Source: Betaproteobacteria bacterium (lineage in GTDB: Bacteria > Pseudomonadota > Gammaproteobacteria > Burkholderiales > SG8-41). Taken from it: a stretch of 21,594 nt of DNA. The position numbers and the translations under genes were made by a program. Below are positions 21,217-21,594 of the stretch, piece after piece; positions within the stretch are counted from its first letter, which is position 1, and each line of letters starts with the position of its first letter. Under the pieces are notes generated by a model, which was not told where the DNA came from, did no database searches, and saw only the letters and a program-made list of their open reading frames with translations. Location of the stretch: positions 1 through 21,594 of the forward strand of contig JANYDM010000097.1 of NCBI GenBank assembly GCA_025363575.1, read 5' to 3'.

Positions 21217-21594
21217 TATTCCGCCTTCGCGCCGGACACTTTCACGACCTTGGCCCACTTCGCGGTTTCGGATTTTATGTAAGACGCGAACTCCTGCGGC
21301 GTGCTGGGCGACGCGTCAAGGCCGCTGCGGAATAGCGCATCCTTGACGCTCGCGGTGTTCAGGATCTTGACGAGTTCGCGATTGAGGCGCTCGACGATGG
21401 GGCGCGGCGTTTTTGCCGGCGCCAGGATGCCATACCAGTTGTTCGCTTCGTAGCCGGGCAGGCCGGCTTCGGCGATCGTCGGTACGTCCGGCAGTAGCGC
21501 AGTGCGTTTCGCGGTCGTTACGCCCAGCGCGCGGACTTTGCCGGACTTCATCTGCGGCACTGCGGTTTCCGCAGTCGAAAATACCATCTGCACT
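21216..21594 (-). CDS. Bug-family (TTT) solute-binding protein, C-terminal part (cut by window end)
   Basis: The frame is open to the end of the window, so the 5' part is outside. The visible 125 or so residues carry the C-terminal Bug motifs: VPQMKSGKVRALGVTTAKR, PTIAEAGLPGYEANNWYG, ILAPAKTPRPIVERLN and the closing SETAKWAKVVKVSGAKAE. They are close to the matching part of the downstream Bug gene (EAGLPGYEANNWY against ESGLRGYESTNWY), suggesting a tandem duplication. The TAA stop shares a base with the downstream ATG. This is at least the sixth Bug gene in the window. Confidence 0.9.
   Translation of the reverse strand, partial: VQMVFSTAETAVPQMKSGKVRALGVTTAKRTALLPDVPTIAEAGLPGYEANNWYGILAPAKTPRPIVERLNRELVKILNTASVKDALFRSGLDASPSTPQEFASYIKSETAKWAKVVKVSGAKAE

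Overview
The window looks like chromosomal DNA of a GC-rich betaproteobacterium, most likely in the Burkholderiales. The main reasons are six Bug-type (tripartite tricarboxylate receptor, TTT) solute-binding protein genes with no transporter membrane genes beside them, plus betaproteobacterial or Pseudomonas-type proteins (PA2778/PA2779 families, a DUF6352-like protein, SirB1, MlaA). No rRNA, tRNA, CRISPR array or phage gene was recognised. Coding density is high. The longest stretch without a gene is 15839-16134 (296 bases), which holds two divergent promoters.

Left part (1-4570): the C-terminal end of an MmgE/PrpD-family gene converges on two overlapping Bug genes (minus strand) across a shared bidirectional terminator. 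A third Bug gene runs divergently and converges on an N-carbamoyl-D-amino-acid hydrolase gene. This is a catabolic/uptake neighbourhood.

Mobile part (4591-6060): an intact IS30-family element (about 4717-5943) sits in a cluster of inverted ATCTGCG-type repeat arms. Removing the element and one copy of a flanking GC dinucleotide rebuilds a 30-bp near-palindrome centred exactly on that GC. This matches the known IS30-type preference for palindromic targets.

Centre (6077-13186): the ABC-F ATPase gene uup; a translationally coupled DUF6352-like/SirB1 pair; an alpha/beta hydrolase; an NfeD/SPFH membrane pair; and, convergently, the outer-membrane lipoprotein gene mlaA with a good sigma70-type promoter.

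Right part (13390-21594): another Bug gene; the PA2779-PA2778 envelope pair (minus strand); gabD-like succinate-semialdehyde dehydrogenase with an extended -10 promoter and a strong terminator; a VOC-fold protein; an isocitrate/isopropylmalate-dehydrogenase-like enzyme divergent from a two-domain sulfurtransferase; and two tandem Bug genes, the last cut by the window edge.

The most unusual signal is a textbook intrinsic terminator (10-bp stem, 4-nt loop, T7 tract) lying inside the signal-peptide codons of the PA2778-family gene, just downstream of PA2779. It suggests attenuation between the two genes or dual-use sequence. The second is the IS30 insertion at the exact centre of a palindromic repeat. 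Starts, motifs and hairpins were read by eye; nothing was checked against databases.
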